In this document: positions 26,904 to 37,544 of the stretch, in pieces | How the letters are laid out: each line of letters opens with the position of its first letter | How positions within the stretch are numbered: position 1 is the stretch's first letter | DNA from: Rhodobacterales bacterium | GTDB lineage: Bacteria > Pseudomonadota > Alphaproteobacteria > Rhodobacterales > Rhodobacteraceae | Length of the DNA stretch: 64,000 bases | Assembly (NCBI GenBank): GCA_026400355.1 | Contig: JAPLPE010000016.1 | Span: forward strand, 17,801-81,800 | Direction of reading: 5' to 3' | The notes under the pieces: model-generated | The model's database searches: none | What the model was told of the DNA's origin: nothing | Seen by the model: the letters and a program-made list of their open reading frames with translations, nothing else | Made by a program: the position numbers and the translations under genes

Positions 26904-27500
26904 TTATCCACGCGAGATCTGAAAGGACAGGGCCGCAATTTCCTGTCCGAGTTCGTCAAGGTCATTGTCAAGGTAGGCTTTGTTGATCCGGTCAAGCGCA
27001 GGACCACAGACCGTGAGTCGCTCCCTCAGCTTGGACACGCGCGGGTCATCAGTCGTTGCGCCTTTCCGGGTCAGGTTCACATAGGATTCAAACGAGTCGA
27101 CCATCGGGTCCAGATAGGATGTGATGAAGCGGCGGCCAAGCCGGTAGTCCACCGGATCCTCTGCGATGTTCGAACGAAGAACGTCGAGCGACGTTGCCAG
27201 ATGTGCGACCATGTCGCGGTCTTGATCGTTTGCCAGTGTGGTCAGACGTGTCATGCGATTGTGCGCGGCATCCAGCTTGGCCTTTGCCTGCGCGATCTCG
27301 GCAAGGCTGACACGTTCGGCCACGATGATTTCTTCATCGGGCGGACGCCGGACGACGATCAGAAAGACTGCACCCCAAGCCGCAACGGCCAGTGCAAAGG
27401 CCAACCAGGCGACCAGCGAAAGACCGAAGAAGCACAAAAGGAACGTTGCCGCGCCAACGGCAAAGGCAAGGAGATTGCGCGGTCCGTCACGAAACTCCAT
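26904..27500 (-). CDS. XpaC-like (5-bromo-4-chloroindolyl phosphate hydrolysis) membrane protein
   Basis: A 198-residue protein with two close membrane segments (NLLAFAVGAATFLLCFFGLS and ALAVAAWGAVFLIVV) and a cytoplasmic helical part rich in Asp, Arg and Leu (AQAKAKLDAAHNRMTRLTTL, LGRRFITSYLDPMVDSFESY). This matches the XpaC family, whose genes usually sit beside telA (toxic anion resistance). No telA is present here. The start overlaps the VWA-gene stop (TGATG), so the two are coupled. The actual role is unknown. Confidence 0.75.
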   Translation of the reverse strand: MEFRDGPRNLLAFAVGAATFLLCFFGLSLVAWLAFALAVAAWGAVFLIVVRRPPDEEIIVAERVSLAEIAQAKAKLDAAHNRMTRLTTLANDQDRDMVAHLATSLDVLRSNIAEDPVDYRLGRRFITSYLDPMVDSFESYVNLTRKGATTDDPRVSKLRERLTVCGPALDRINKAYLDNDLDELGQEIAALSFQISRG

Positions 27501-29137
27501 CAGTTATAACCCCTTACATCGCGGAGTGCCGTGGAAAGCCCCTTGTCGACGCCAAAGACCTTGCCCACTGTCGCTGCCGCGAGTGCGTCGAGTTGCTCGA
27601 GGTCGGACTCGCCGAAAGCGATCGCGTGAACCGGAAAGCCAAGTCCGCTTGCCGCCATCGCCGAGAAGACCCGATCGCGGTAACCCGTGTCGGAAGCACC
27701 GTCGGTAAGAACGACAACTGCCGGAAGATAGTCGACGAGAGTCCCCTTGGAGGCAAAGCCCTGCATCTGCTTCAGCGCGACGCCAAGCGCAGAATACATG
27801 TCCGTCCCGCCATCCGCCTGCAGGGCCATGACCTGATCCAGCAGTCTGCTCAGGACGGCGGGATCGTTACCTTCTGCCATCATCGGCGTACCCGGAGCGG
27901 AGGAAAACGGGATGATGACGGTGATGTCGTTCTCCGAAGGCTGCAACAATGACGTCGCAGCTTCGGCCGGATCAAGGATCATCCGCAGCGCCTCTTTCGC
28001 CTCGTTCATCGGAGCACCCTCCATGGAGCCGGATGTGTCGATCAGCCAGATCGTCAGAGAGGGTTTCCGCAGTTCGGTCTGATAGAGCCGCAGCGCCTCG
28101 GCCACGACTTCTGGCGTCGGGGTCGGAACGGACGCCACGGTCAGGGCAGGTATGACGCCCCAGTCCGGGTTCCAGACGGCCGGATCACCGCCCGTCTGGT
28201 CAAGACCGATCAGCCCGGTGCGACGCCCCAAGTCCGAGAGTTGTGATTGGGTGTCCGACGAGAGCAGAAACTTCTGGAGGTCAAGGAAATCCTTTTCCTT
28301 CTCGGGATCACCCTTGTCGATGAAGGCAAGCGGAGAATCTGCGACCATCAGTCCGTTTGCCGGATAGACGACATACAACGGGTTCTGCCCGGCCGGAACA
28401 AGCGCGCGATTGGCCTCGATGACGAGAGCTTCATAGTTGAACATCGCATCATAGGCTTCCGGATTTGCAAGAAAACTCTCCTTGAGCCAGTCTGAAGACC
28501 CCGATGATCTGTCCACCCGCCCAAGGATGTCGCGCACGTTCTCTTGAACGGCCGGATCTTTCAGATTGTCCAGCGTCAACACATCCGGGTTCCCGGCGAA
28601 GGCGTAAAGAAACCCAAGATAGGCCGAAGCGCCGGAATTCGACTGGCTGGCCGAGGTCATCGCAAGGCGGAAATCGCCCGCAGCGGCAGCTGCCGCGATG
28701 TCCTGAACCGTCACATCTGTTCGCCCGACCCAGCCCAGCCTTTGCGCCGTTTCAGATCGGATTCCGAGGACGACCGGGGTTCGCATGATGGAGGCGGCGT
28801 GTCGCGTCACCTTTTGCGTGTCACCAAGGCCGATCCAAAGAGAATGCGCTGGCCAAACTGCATCGAACGGAATCGCCGTTCCGTCATTCAAGGCGCGCGA
28901 GATGTCGACCGAACCCTGAAAGGTCATCCGGACATCAACACCATTCTCCTGCCCCCAGGCCTGGATCAGCGGAACGAGAGGCCTGTTCTCTGAACCGGAA
29001 AGTATGGTCAGGGTACGGCCAGATGCCGTTTGGTCCACATTGCCCCCGCCAAGGTTGAAACCGGCAAAGAGCGCCAAGACCAGCAAGAACCCGGCTCCGA
29101 TGAGCCACCCGGAAAGACCACCTGATTTCATCTTCAT
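27500..29137 (-). CDS. Binding-protein/VWA-domain fusion protein
   Basis: About 545 residues from the ATG at 29137 (MKMKSGGLSGWLIGAGFLL), with one N-terminal membrane anchor. The first ~300 residues look like a periplasmic binding domain (LTILSGSENRPLVPLIQAWG, DAVWPAHSLWIGLGD, YEALVIEANRALV). A von Willebrand A domain follows with an intact metal site: WLIDTSGSMEG (DxSxS), GGTDMYSALG and VVLTDGASD. Such fusions are predicted cell-surface or periplasmic proteins. It is the first gene of a trio with XpaC-like and binding-protein-like genes. Function unknown. Confidence 0.8.
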   Translation of the reverse strand: MKMKSGGLSGWLIGAGFLLVLALFAGFNLGGGNVDQTASGRTLTILSGSENRPLVPLIQAWGQENGVDVRMTFQGSVDISRALNDGTAIPFDAVWPAHSLWIGLGDTQKVTRHAASIMRTPVVLGIRSETAQRLGWVGRTDVTVQDIAAAAAAGDFRLAMTSASQSNSGASAYLGFLYAFAGNPDVLTLDNLKDPAVQENVRDILGRVDRSSGSSDWLKESFLANPEAYDAMFNYEALVIEANRALVPAGQNPLYVVYPANGLMVADSPLAFIDKGDPEKEKDFLDLQKFLLSSDTQSQLSDLGRRTGLIGLDQTGGDPAVWNPDWGVIPALTVASVPTPTPEVVAEALRLYQTELRKPSLTIWLIDTSGSMEGAPMNEAKEALRMILDPAEAATSLLQPSENDITVIIPFSSAPGTPMMAEGNDPAVLSRLLDQVMALQADGGTDMYSALGVALKQMQGFASKGTLVDYLPAVVVLTDGASDTGYRDRVFSAMAASGLGFPVHAIAFGESDLEQLDALAAATVGKVFGVDKGLSTALRDVRGYN

Positions 29138-29438
29138 GACAGGCCCTTTCGAAAAACGATCTGTATCCGGCAACATGATGTCATCGAAACACTCCTGATC
29201 ACTTCGCGGTTTTCCTTCTGAGAAGCAAACAGAAGCGTATTTGGTCCTCTCCGACCGCGTTTGCAATCGGTACCAGCGAACAAGCGCAAAACAGGCGCCT
29301 TTCCGGCCGGAACTGATTTCCGAAAGCCATTGCAGGGATTACCTTCTGACGAGAGTGAAGTCGACATCGTTCGTCGAGAGGTTAAGGCCCCGGATTGCAG
29401 ATGTCGGGGCGCAAAATCTTCCGGAATGCGCAGGATGG
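29138..29438. other. Promoter-bearing gap, no gene recognised
   Basis: Sits upstream of the VWA-fusion gene and after the pyruvate kinase ghost. Noticeably richer in A and T than its surroundings. It should carry the promoter of the trio. Confidence 0.4.
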
Positions 29439-29905
29439 TCATCTGTGCCAGCTCCGCAAGGGTTTCAGCTGATGGGTCTTCGGTCTGATGTGATCGCCCA
29501 TACGGCCGAAAAGCAAGTCAAGCTCGTTGATAGCCTCGAAGATGAACGGGCCTTTGTTCAACATCACGCTTTCGGCATGCGCGGCCATCGCAGGATCAGT
29601 CACCTCGCCCCGGGACGGAACGCCGGTTCTTATGAGACTCTCGAGGAATTGGGTGGCCCGGAAGACAGGGATATGGGCGACTTCAAAAATCAAGGGTATG
29701 CCTTCCTGCATTTCAGCCGGAGGCCCGCACGCAAGAGCCCTTCATGTTGAAGACGAAGGTCATTGTGGCACTGCGCAAGGCAATCCGCGTAGTTTGCTGC
29801 GGTGGAGGCATAGCGGTTTTCGGCTAGCCAGTTTGCCCACCCGGAAAGGATCTTGTCACGTCCTTTCAGGACCGATTTGCGACGCTTGGACATGTCTGAA
29901 GGCAA
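29439..29905 (-). pseudogene. Pyruvate kinase remnant with its middle deleted
   Basis: The 3' part (29439-29711) reads FEVAHIPVFRATQFLESLI, then PSRGEVTDPAMAAHAESVML and NKGPFIFEAINELD. This matches the atypical alphaproteobacterial pyruvate kinase near its C-terminus (ATQxLESL, PSRAEVTD, AExVMLNKGP). The 5' part (29690-29905), in another frame, has STAANYADCLAQCHNDLRLQ, resembling a stretch in the family's N-terminal extension. Nothing lies between them: the catalytic barrel is gone. The 3' match is good; the 5' match is weaker. Confidence 0.6.
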
Positions 29906-30278
29906 GTCGGATACCTACGGCAGGGCCCCCTATTCCCCCCTTGTAACGGGACCACGCGGGATTGGTGACAGTCCAATGACCAAGAGTGCCCGAGGCATGC
30001 CTTTCAAGCGGGCTGACCGAGGTCGGCAGGCGGAGACCAGCGGCATCGCGCCGAGACGGACTTTTCTACCTGGCATTGTGTCAGGTCACTTCCATGTTGG
30101 CGATCGCGGAGCTGGCAATGGGAGTACCGATGGGGCTGCGTTTGGTCATCCGTAACATCTGGGCAACCGGCGAAGCCGTCTCGAGACCCAGGCCTTTGAC
30201 AGCGCCCGCATGGCTGATGCGGTGGGTCGGCTTTGCCGAAGCCTCGGCCGAAATAGAACTTGAATGTGAATGGGAGTT
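29906..30278. other. No gene recognised; LacI gene leader region
   Basis: An open frame on the plus strand runs into the LacI gene from 29986, but its sequence is not LacI-like, so it is not counted as coding. The promoter of the LacI gene should be here. Confidence 0.4.
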
Positions 30279-30315
30279 GGGTAAAGCTTTTCTCGGGTTG
30301 AGAAAAGCTTTACCC
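30279..30315. promoter_or_regulatory. Perfect 16-bp inverted repeat (paired LacI operators) at the LacI gene start
   Basis: GGGTAAAGCTTTTCTC (30279-30294) and GAGAAAAGCTTTACCC (30300-30315) are exact reverse complements with a five-base loop, ending one base before the ATG at 30316. Each arm carries the small palindrome AAAGCTTT (centres 30286.5 and 30307.5, 21 bp apart, two helical turns), the core type bound by LacI-family dimers. A regulator bound here, or the RNA hairpin itself, would block its own translation or transcription. Confidence 0.7.
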
Positions 30316-31374
30316 ATGACGGAGTCGGAGATGCGGCGACCAGGTTCCGATGAAGCCCGTACGACGATACACGACGTAGCCGCCCGTGCCGGGGTCAGCA
30401 TTGCCACTGTCTCCAAGGCTTTGAACGGGAACGGCCGCATGATGGCCGAAACGCGGCGCCGGGTGCTGGACGCGGCGCAGGAACTGAATTTCCGGCCCAA
30501 TGCCTTGGCCCGCGGTCTGCACAGCAAGCGCAGCTTCACTGTCGGTTTGCTGACCGATGACGTCTACGGGAGGTTCGCACTGCCGGTCATGGCTGGCGTC
30601 TCAGAGGGGCTCATCGACCACGGCGTCTCGGTCTTTCTCTGCACCGTCGAAGACAACCACGACCTGGCCCAAAGCCATCTGGACGCGATGATGGAAAAAC
30701 AGGTCGACGGAATCATCGTCACGGGAAAGCGGGTGGACAAGCTTCTTCCGGTCGATCTGCAGGGCCTGCCCGTGCCCGTCGTGCATGTCATGTCCGAGGG
30801 TCCGGCCGATCAGGTCAGCTTTCGACCTGACGAGGCACAGGGCGCCGAACTGGCTGTCCGCCATCTGATTGCAGACGGGCGCAGCCGCATTGCCCATGTG
30901 ACCGGACCCGAACGTTTCCGCGTCGCCCGTGAACGGGCTGCGACCTGGCAAAAGGCTCTGGACGAGGCGGGGTTCCCTGCACCGGCACCCGGACCGATGT
31001 TCGGACTCTGGTCCGAAGCCTGGGGGCACGAGGCCGTAGCCGATCTTTGGTCGCGGCAAGCGCCGCAACCGGACGCTGTCTTTTGCGGAAACGATCAGAT
31101 TGCGCGCGGTGTGATTGACGCGCTGCGGGAAAGAGGGGTCAATGTTCCAGTGGATGTGGCCGTGGTGGGGTTCGACAACTGGGAGATTGTCGCCAACGAA
31201 ACCCGCCCGCCGCTGTCCAGCGTGGATATGAACCTGAGGGAAATGGGGCGTCAGGCAGGCCTGACCCTGTTGGCTGTGATCAACGGCGAGGAGGTTGCGC
31301 CGGGGATCAAGGCGCTGCCCTGCACATTGCGGGTGCGGCAATCAAGTGGCGGGCCCGCCGCAAGGGCCGAATAA
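30316..31374 (+). CDS. LacI-family transcriptional regulator (sugar operon 1)
   Basis: About 352 residues from the ATG at 30316. The helix-turn-helix is TTIHDVAARAGVSIATVSKA followed by the LNG hinge and FRPNALARGLHSKRS. The C-terminal sugar-binding core has VGLLTDDVYGRFALPVMAGV, DGIIVTGKRVD, DAVFCGNDQIARGVIDAL and VAVVGFDNWEIVANETRPPL. It probably represses the downstream binding-protein, permease, GH127 and ATPase genes until an arabinofuranosyl sugar is present. Its own start is flanked by a perfect operator-like repeat, which suggests autoregulation. A second ATG at 30331 is possible. Confidence 0.9.
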   Translation: MTESEMRRPGSDEARTTIHDVAARAGVSIATVSKALNGNGRMMAETRRRVLDAAQELNFRPNALARGLHSKRSFTVGLLTDDVYGRFALPVMAGVSEGLIDHGVSVFLCTVEDNHDLAQSHLDAMMEKQVDGIIVTGKRVDKLLPVDLQGLPVPVVHVMSEGPADQVSFRPDEAQGAELAVRHLIADGRSRIAHVTGPERFRVARERAATWQKALDEAGFPAPAPGPMFGLWSEAWGHEAVADLWSRQAPQPDAVFCGNDQIARGVIDALRERGVNVPVDVAVVGFDNWEIVANETRPPLSSVDMNLREMGRQAGLTLLAVINGEEVAPGIKALPCTLRVRQSSGGPAARAE

Positions 31375-31378
31375 TGAA

Positions 31379-31398
31379 GGGGCGGATCGTCCGCCCGG
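31379..31398 (+). other. Short perfect hairpin between LacI and binding-protein genes
   Basis: GGGCGGA-TCG-TCCGCCC lies between the LacI stop and the ribosome site (GGGAGGAGAGG) of the binding-protein gene. There is no T tract, so it is more likely an mRNA-stabilising or attenuating structure than a full terminator. Confidence 0.45.
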
Positions 31399-31411
31399 GA
31401 GGAGAGGAAAG

Positions 31412-32653
31412 ATGCTGAGGACACTGACACGGGTGTCGGCGCTTGCGCTGGCAGTCGGGATGGGCACGGCGGCCGCCGCGCAGGACACGCTGACGATGTG
31501 GGCGCGGACCGATGTGCAGAACTTTCTGCCGCAGGTCGTCGAGGCCTTCAACGCCAGCCACACGACGCAGGTCGAAGTGCAGTTCATCCCGCCGGGAGAG
31601 CTTGTGCAGAAATTTGCCACGGCGGCGGCAGGCGGGTCTGCGCCCGACATGCTCTCGCTTGACCTGATCTATACGCCGGCCTTTGCGGCAGCGGGGCAAC
31701 TGGCGGATCTGACTGATATTGCCAAGGCCCTGCCCTATTTCGACCAGTTGTCGCCCGCACATATTCAGGCCGGCACCTATGACGGCCGGATCTATGGTGT
31801 GCCCTTCTCAGCCGACAGCTCGGTTCTTCTGTGGAACAAGGACCTCTATGCCAAGGCCGGACTTGACCCCGAGGTCGGCCCCGGCAACTGGGCGCAGATC
31901 GAGGAGCAGGCCAAGGCCGTCCGCGCCTTGGGCGGTGATGTTTATGGCTACTACTTCTCGGGTGCCTGTGCGGGCTGCAACGCGTTCACCTTCCTGCCCT
32001 ACATCTGGTCCCAAGGTGCCGACATTGTCTCTGCCGATGGTACGACCGCAACGCTCGACACGCCAGAAGTGCGCGGTGCCGTCGATCTTTACCGCCGCCT
32101 GATCGCTGCAGATGCCGTGCCGCCAAGCGCGGAAACGGATACGGGGTCGAGCTTCTTTTCAGCCTTTGCGGGCGGGAACATCGGGATTGCGACTTCGGGT
32201 GCCTTCGCAATCGGCATCCTGAACACGCAATATGCCGACATGAACTATGGCGTGACCTACATTCCCGGTCCGGACGGCCAGCCGTCCTCGTTCGGGGGTG
32301 GTGACAACTTTGTCGTCACGGCAGGCATGGAAGACATGACGGCAGTGGGTGAATTTATCGACTTCATCTATTCGCCCGAAATGCAGAAACTGATGGCAGA
32401 GTTCGGCAGCCTTCCGGTCCGCGGGGACGTTGCAGCGCAGGCGCTTGAAGGGCTGGATACCAGGTATGGCGTGGCGACCGACGCGATGGCCAAGGGCCGG
32501 ACACCGTCGACCGTGGTGTATAACGACATATACAACTCGGCGACCGGGCCGTGGCTGCAGTTTCTGCAGGAATCGTTCTACGGCGACGACGTCGATGGCT
32601 CGATCATGATTGCTCAGGAAACCATGCAGTCAATCCTCGACGGCGTGCAGTAA
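31412..32653 (+). CDS. Sugar ABC importer binding protein (sugar operon 1)
   Basis: A 413-residue family 1 solute-binding protein with a Sec signal (RVSALALAVGMGTAAAA, cleavage before QDT). The mature part shows TLTMWARTDVQNFLPQVVEA, GSAPDMLSLDLIYTPAFAAA, YGVPFSADSSVLLWNKDLYA and IGIATSGAFAIGIL. It captures the sugar in the periplasm for the two downstream permeases. The start follows GGAGAGGAAAG. With GH127 in the same operon, the ligand is probably an L-arabinofuranosyl oligosaccharide; that is inference from context. Confidence 0.9.
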   Translation: MLRTLTRVSALALAVGMGTAAAAQDTLTMWARTDVQNFLPQVVEAFNASHTTQVEVQFIPPGELVQKFATAAAGGSAPDMLSLDLIYTPAFAAAGQLADLTDIAKALPYFDQLSPAHIQAGTYDGRIYGVPFSADSSVLLWNKDLYAKAGLDPEVGPGNWAQIEEQAKAVRALGGDVYGYYFSGACAGCNAFTFLPYIWSQGADIVSADGTTATLDTPEVRGAVDLYRRLIAADAVPPSAETDTGSSFFSAFAGGNIGIATSGAFAIGILNTQYADMNYGVTYIPGPDGQPSSFGGGDNFVVTAGMEDMTAVGEFIDFIYSPEMQKLMAEFGSLPVRGDVAAQALEGLDTRYGVATDAMAKGRTPSTVVYNDIYNSATGPWLQFLQESFYGDDVDGSIMIAQETMQSILDGVQ

Positions 32654-32664
32654 GCGTCTGTCAT

Positions 32665-32693
32665 GAGGGGGCGGGCCCAGGGCCTGCCCCCTC
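32665..32693 (+). promoter_or_regulatory. Strong intercistronic stem-loop after the binding-protein gene
   Basis: GAGGGGGCGGGC (32665-32676) pairs with GCCTGCCCCCTC (32682-32693) around a five-base loop, with a single GU pair. It sits 11 bases after the binding-protein stop and before the permease genes. This fits the common pattern where such a hairpin protects the binding-protein mRNA and lowers permease expression. Confidence 0.6.
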
Positions 32694-32729
32694 TCTCACC
32701 CTGACCGATCCTTAACGGGAAAACCGCCG

Positions 32730-33653
32730 ATGTCGCAGGCTGACCTTGCCGTAAAGACCCGTCGCCGGATGGGAAGTCAGCGCCGCCGCGAGATGGCCGG
32801 GCTGTTGTTCGTTCTGCCGGCGATGGCGCTGGTCCTTGTCTTCTTCCTGATCCCCTTGTGCATGACGGTGTGGATGTCCTTTCACAACTGGCCCCTCATG
32901 GGCGCGCCCAAATGGACAGGTCTTGATAACTATGCAGCCATGCTCAAGGACCGCCGGTTCTGGGGCGCGATGGAATTCACCATCTGGTACAGTATCGTGG
33001 CCACCATCGCGATCTTTGGCGTGGCCTTTCCGCTGGCCCTGTTCGTCGAACGCCCCGGCCGGACAACGGCCATCTACCGCACGGCGTTCTTCCTGCCTGT
33101 CGTTGTGGGTTTCGGTTCGGCGAGCCTTCTCTGGGCATGGTTCATGAACGTTGACTCGGGTCTTTTTTCCCCTGCCGCTGTGGCGATGGGACTGACCGAT
33201 GAACCCGTCAACCTCATGGCCACGACGGACGGCGTCTTCTGGTCGATCATGGTGCTTGTGGTGTGGAAAACCGCCGGGTTCAGCATGATCCTTCTGATGA
33301 CCGGCCTTCAATCCGTACCCCATGACATCATCGAGGCCGCCCATATCGACGGCGCCAACCGGTTCCAGCGGTTCTGGCGGATCAAGTTGCCGCTCATGCG
33401 GCGGACGCTGGCACTTGCCCTGATCCTGTCAGTGGCAGGGTCGATGCTGGCTTTTGACCAGTTCTACATCATCAGTAATGGCGGCCCGCGCAACAGCACG
33501 CTGACGGCGGTCTACTGGATCTTCTCGCAGTCCTTCGTGTCCTTCAAACTGGGCTACGGCGCTGCGCTGTCGATGGTCCTTCTCGTCATCCTTGTCATCA
33601 TCTCGATCGCGCAACTCTGGCTGCTCCGCAGCCCGACGGGAGACGCGAAATGA
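32730..33653 (+). CDS. Sugar ABC permease 1 (MalF/UgpA type)
   Basis: A 307-residue membrane protein with six helices (AGLLFVLPAMALVLVFFLI at the first) and the EAA loop IEAAHIDGANRFQRFWRIKL followed by PLMRRTLALALI. It overlaps the second permease gene by 4 bp (ATGA at 33650), so both are made together. It forms the channel of the GH127-linked importer. Confidence 0.92.
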   Translation: MSQADLAVKTRRRMGSQRRREMAGLLFVLPAMALVLVFFLIPLCMTVWMSFHNWPLMGAPKWTGLDNYAAMLKDRRFWGAMEFTIWYSIVATIAIFGVAFPLALFVERPGRTTAIYRTAFFLPVVVGFGSASLLWAWFMNVDSGLFSPAAVAMGLTDEPVNLMATTDGVFWSIMVLVVWKTAGFSMILLMTGLQSVPHDIIEAAHIDGANRFQRFWRIKLPLMRRTLALALILSVAGSMLAFDQFYIISNGGPRNSTLTAVYWIFSQSFVSFKLGYGAALSMVLLVILVIISIAQLWLLRSPTGDAK

Positions 33654-34495
33654 GCGCCCGTGTGAACCCGCTCGGGCGGGCCGCCTATCACATGATCGGC
33701 ACAGTGCTGGCGCTGACTTTCATCGCGCCGCTCGTCTGGGCCTTCCTCTCCAGCCTCAAGCCGGCGGCCGAGGCCCGCCTGCCTCCCCTGCCCCCATGGC
33801 CTACAGGTTCCGTGACGGTTGAAAACTATGTGGCCCTTGACGGCTATGGCGTGGGGTTCTGGAGCCATGCGAGCAACAGCGTCATCGTCTCGATCGGGAC
33901 GGTCGTTCTGACCGTCATCATCAGCGTCCTGGGCGGCTATGGTTTTTCCCGCTTCCGCTTTCCGTTCAAGAGCGTGTTCTTCATCATGATCATCTCGACG
34001 ATCATGATCCCGTTCCAGTCGATCTTGACACCGCTGTTCCTGATCCTGTCCAAGGCGGGGCTGCAGAACAGCCTGTTCGGGCTTGTCCTCATCTATGTAA
34101 CGCTGCAACTGCCGTTTTCGATCTTCATGATGCGAAACGCCTTTGATGCCGTGCCTATCGAGATTGAGGAGGCGGCGCGGGTTGACGGAGCGTCGGTGTT
34201 TACGGTGCTGACCCGCGTCATGCTCCCGCTGGTCGCGCCGGGGATCGTGACCGTGGCGATCTTTGCCTTCCTTGCGGCCTGGAACGAGTTTCTTGCGGCC
34301 CTTATCTTTTTGACTGATCAAGAGAAATACACGCTTCCCGTGCTGATCGTTGCGGTCCGTTCCGGCCGCTACGGGTCAGTGGACTGGGGCGCTGTGCAGT
34401 CGGGAGTCACAGTGATGATGATCCCCTGCGTGATCCTGTTCCTGCTTCTGCAACGCTATTACGTCCGCGGCCTGACGGCCGGGGCGGTCAAATGA
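33650..34495 (+). CDS. Sugar ABC permease 2 (MalG/UgpE type)
   Basis: A 281-residue membrane protein with six helices and the EAA loop IEEAARVDGASVFTVLTRVM followed by LPLVAPGIVTVAIFAFLAAW, typical of MalG-like permeases (the WNEFLAAL segment is a family mark). Its start overlaps permease 1 and its stop overlaps a possible early start of the GH127 gene. It completes the heterodimeric channel. Confidence 0.92.
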   Translation: MSARVNPLGRAAYHMIGTVLALTFIAPLVWAFLSSLKPAAEARLPPLPPWPTGSVTVENYVALDGYGVGFWSHASNSVIVSIGTVVLTVIISVLGGYGFSRFRFPFKSVFFIMIISTIMIPFQSILTPLFLILSKAGLQNSLFGLVLIYVTLQLPFSIFMMRNAFDAVPIEIEEAARVDGASVFTVLTRVMLPLVAPGIVTVAIFAFLAAWNEFLAALIFLTDQEKYTLPVLIVAVRSGRYGSVDWGAVQSGVTVMMIPCVILFLLLQRYYVRGLTAGAVK

Positions 34496-34512
34496 CATCC
34501 AAGGAGAATCCC

Positions 34513-36446
34513 ATGCCCGTGACTCGTACCGACAGCTTTCGCCCGCCTTCGATTGCCGACATCGACCTTGGCGGCTTCTGGGGCGAACGGATCGATGCCG
34601 TGTCGTCAAGGACCGTCCGCATCCTGTATGACCGCTGCGTCACCGCCGGGATGCTGGATCAAGTCGACCCCGCGCGCCCCGTGCCGGAACTGCGCCTGCC
34701 CTTCATGATCAAGGACGGCTTCACCGCCGGCACCGTGACCACCCAAATGTTCTGGGACAGCGATCTGGCCAAGGTGATCGAAGCCGCAGCCTATGCGGTC
34801 TACCGCCAGCGCGATCCCGCGCTCGAGGCCGACATCGACGCCTTGATCGACATGTTCGCGCGGCTTCAGCAGCCCGATGGCTACTGCAATAGCTGGTACA
34901 TCCGCATGCAACCCGGCCGACGCTGGACCAACCTGCGGGACTGCCATGAACTTTACTGTGCAGGCCACCTGATCGAGGCTGCCGTGGCCTGGGTCCAGGC
35001 CACGGGCAAGCGTACACTGCTGGACGTGATGTGCCGCTATGTGGACCATATCGGCACCGTCTTTGGCCCCGGCGAAGGACAGTTGCCCGGCTATTGCGGG
35101 CACGAGGAAATCGAACTGGCACTGGTGCGCCTCAGCCGTGAAACGGGGCGGCGCGATTACATGGACCTTGCCAAATTCTTTATCGACGCCCGCGGCACCC
35201 AGCCGCATTACTTTGACGACGAGGCCCGCCGCGACGGACGCGATCCCAAGGCATTCCATTTCAAGACCTACGAATACAACCAGTCCCACCTGCCCGTGCG
35301 GGAGCAGAAGACCGTGGTGGGACATGCGGTTCGAGCGATGTACCTTTATTCCGGCATGGCCGATATTGCCGCCGAGTATGGCGATGACAGCCTGACGGAT
35401 GCGCTGGAAATCCTCTGGGACGACCTTTGCGGACGTCAGATGTATCTAACTGGCGGCATCGGGCCTGCGGCCTCGAACGAAGGCTTCACTGGGGCATATG
35501 ACCTTCCCAATGACACCGCCTACGCCGAAACCTGCGCCTCGATCGGGCTGGCCTTCTGGGCTTCGCGGATGCTTGGGCGCGGTCCGAACCGGCGCTTTGC
35601 CGACATTATGGAACGCGCGATCTATAACGGGGCGCTGGCCGGGCTGTCACAGGACGGGGCGACCTTCTTCTACGAAAACCCGCTGGAAAGCCATGGCAAC
35701 CACCACCGCTGGGTCTGGCATCATTGCCCCTGCTGCCCGCCGAACATCGCGCGCATGATCGGGGCCATCGGCACCTACATGTATGGCGTGTCCGACCATG
35801 ACGTCGCGGTCCACCTTTATGGGGAAAGCACGGCCAGGCTCAAGGTCGCAGGCGCGGCGCTGACGCTCAAGCAGGGCGGAGACTATCCGTGGGCCGAGAC
35901 GGTGAGCTTTGGGATCTCCCTTGACCGGCCTGCCCGTTTCGTGCTGCACCTGCGGGTGCCTGAATGGGCCACCACGGCAGAGCTGAAGGTCAACGGAGCG
36001 GTCGTTGCCGCCAAGGCCGGCAACTCAGGCTATCTGACGATCGACCGCGACTGGGCCGATGGCGACAGTGTCACGCTGCATCTGCCGATGACTGCCCGCC
36101 TGATCCATCCCCATCCGCGCATCCGCGCCGACACGGGCCGCGTCGCGCTCATGCGTGGCCCGCTCGTCTACTGCGCTGAGGCGGCAGACAACGGGGCCGA
36201 TCTGGACCTGATGACTATGGGGTTGGCACCGAAGGGGGTGAAAACGGCGGCAGTCGCCGAACTTGGCGGTGCGATTGCCCTCGATCTCGACGTCGCACTG
36301 GAAAGCGACGCCGCCTGGGGCAAGGCAATTTATGCAACGAATCCGCCCAAGGCAGAAACTGCCGTGCGCCGCTTCATCCCCTATCACCTCTGGGATAACC
36401 GAACGCCGGGCGAGATGCTGGTCTGGGTGCGAAGGGCTGTCGACGC

Positions 36447-36450
<4 letters not shown>
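34513..36450 (+). CDS. GH127 beta-L-arabinofuranosidase-like glycoside hydrolase
   Basis: About 645 residues from the ATG at 34513, chosen because CCAAGGAGAATCCC precedes it; an ATG at 34492 overlaps the permease stop. GH127 enzymes cleave beta-L-arabinofuranosyl bonds using a zinc-held cysteine nucleophile. The site is intact: AYAETCAS gives E339 and C341, and HHCPCCPPN gives C407 and C408, the four residues known in Bifidobacterium HypBA1. There is no signal peptide, so it acts in the cytoplasm on imported sugar. Trimmed start apart, length is usual for the family. Confidence 0.9.

Positions 36451-37544
<1,094 letters not shown>

Noticed and set aside
29986..30315. A 110-residue N-terminal extension of LacI protein 1
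   Set aside because: The frame is open, but the sequence is unlike LacI proteins and would place the palindrome inside the gene; the ATG at 30316 begins a normal-length LacI.
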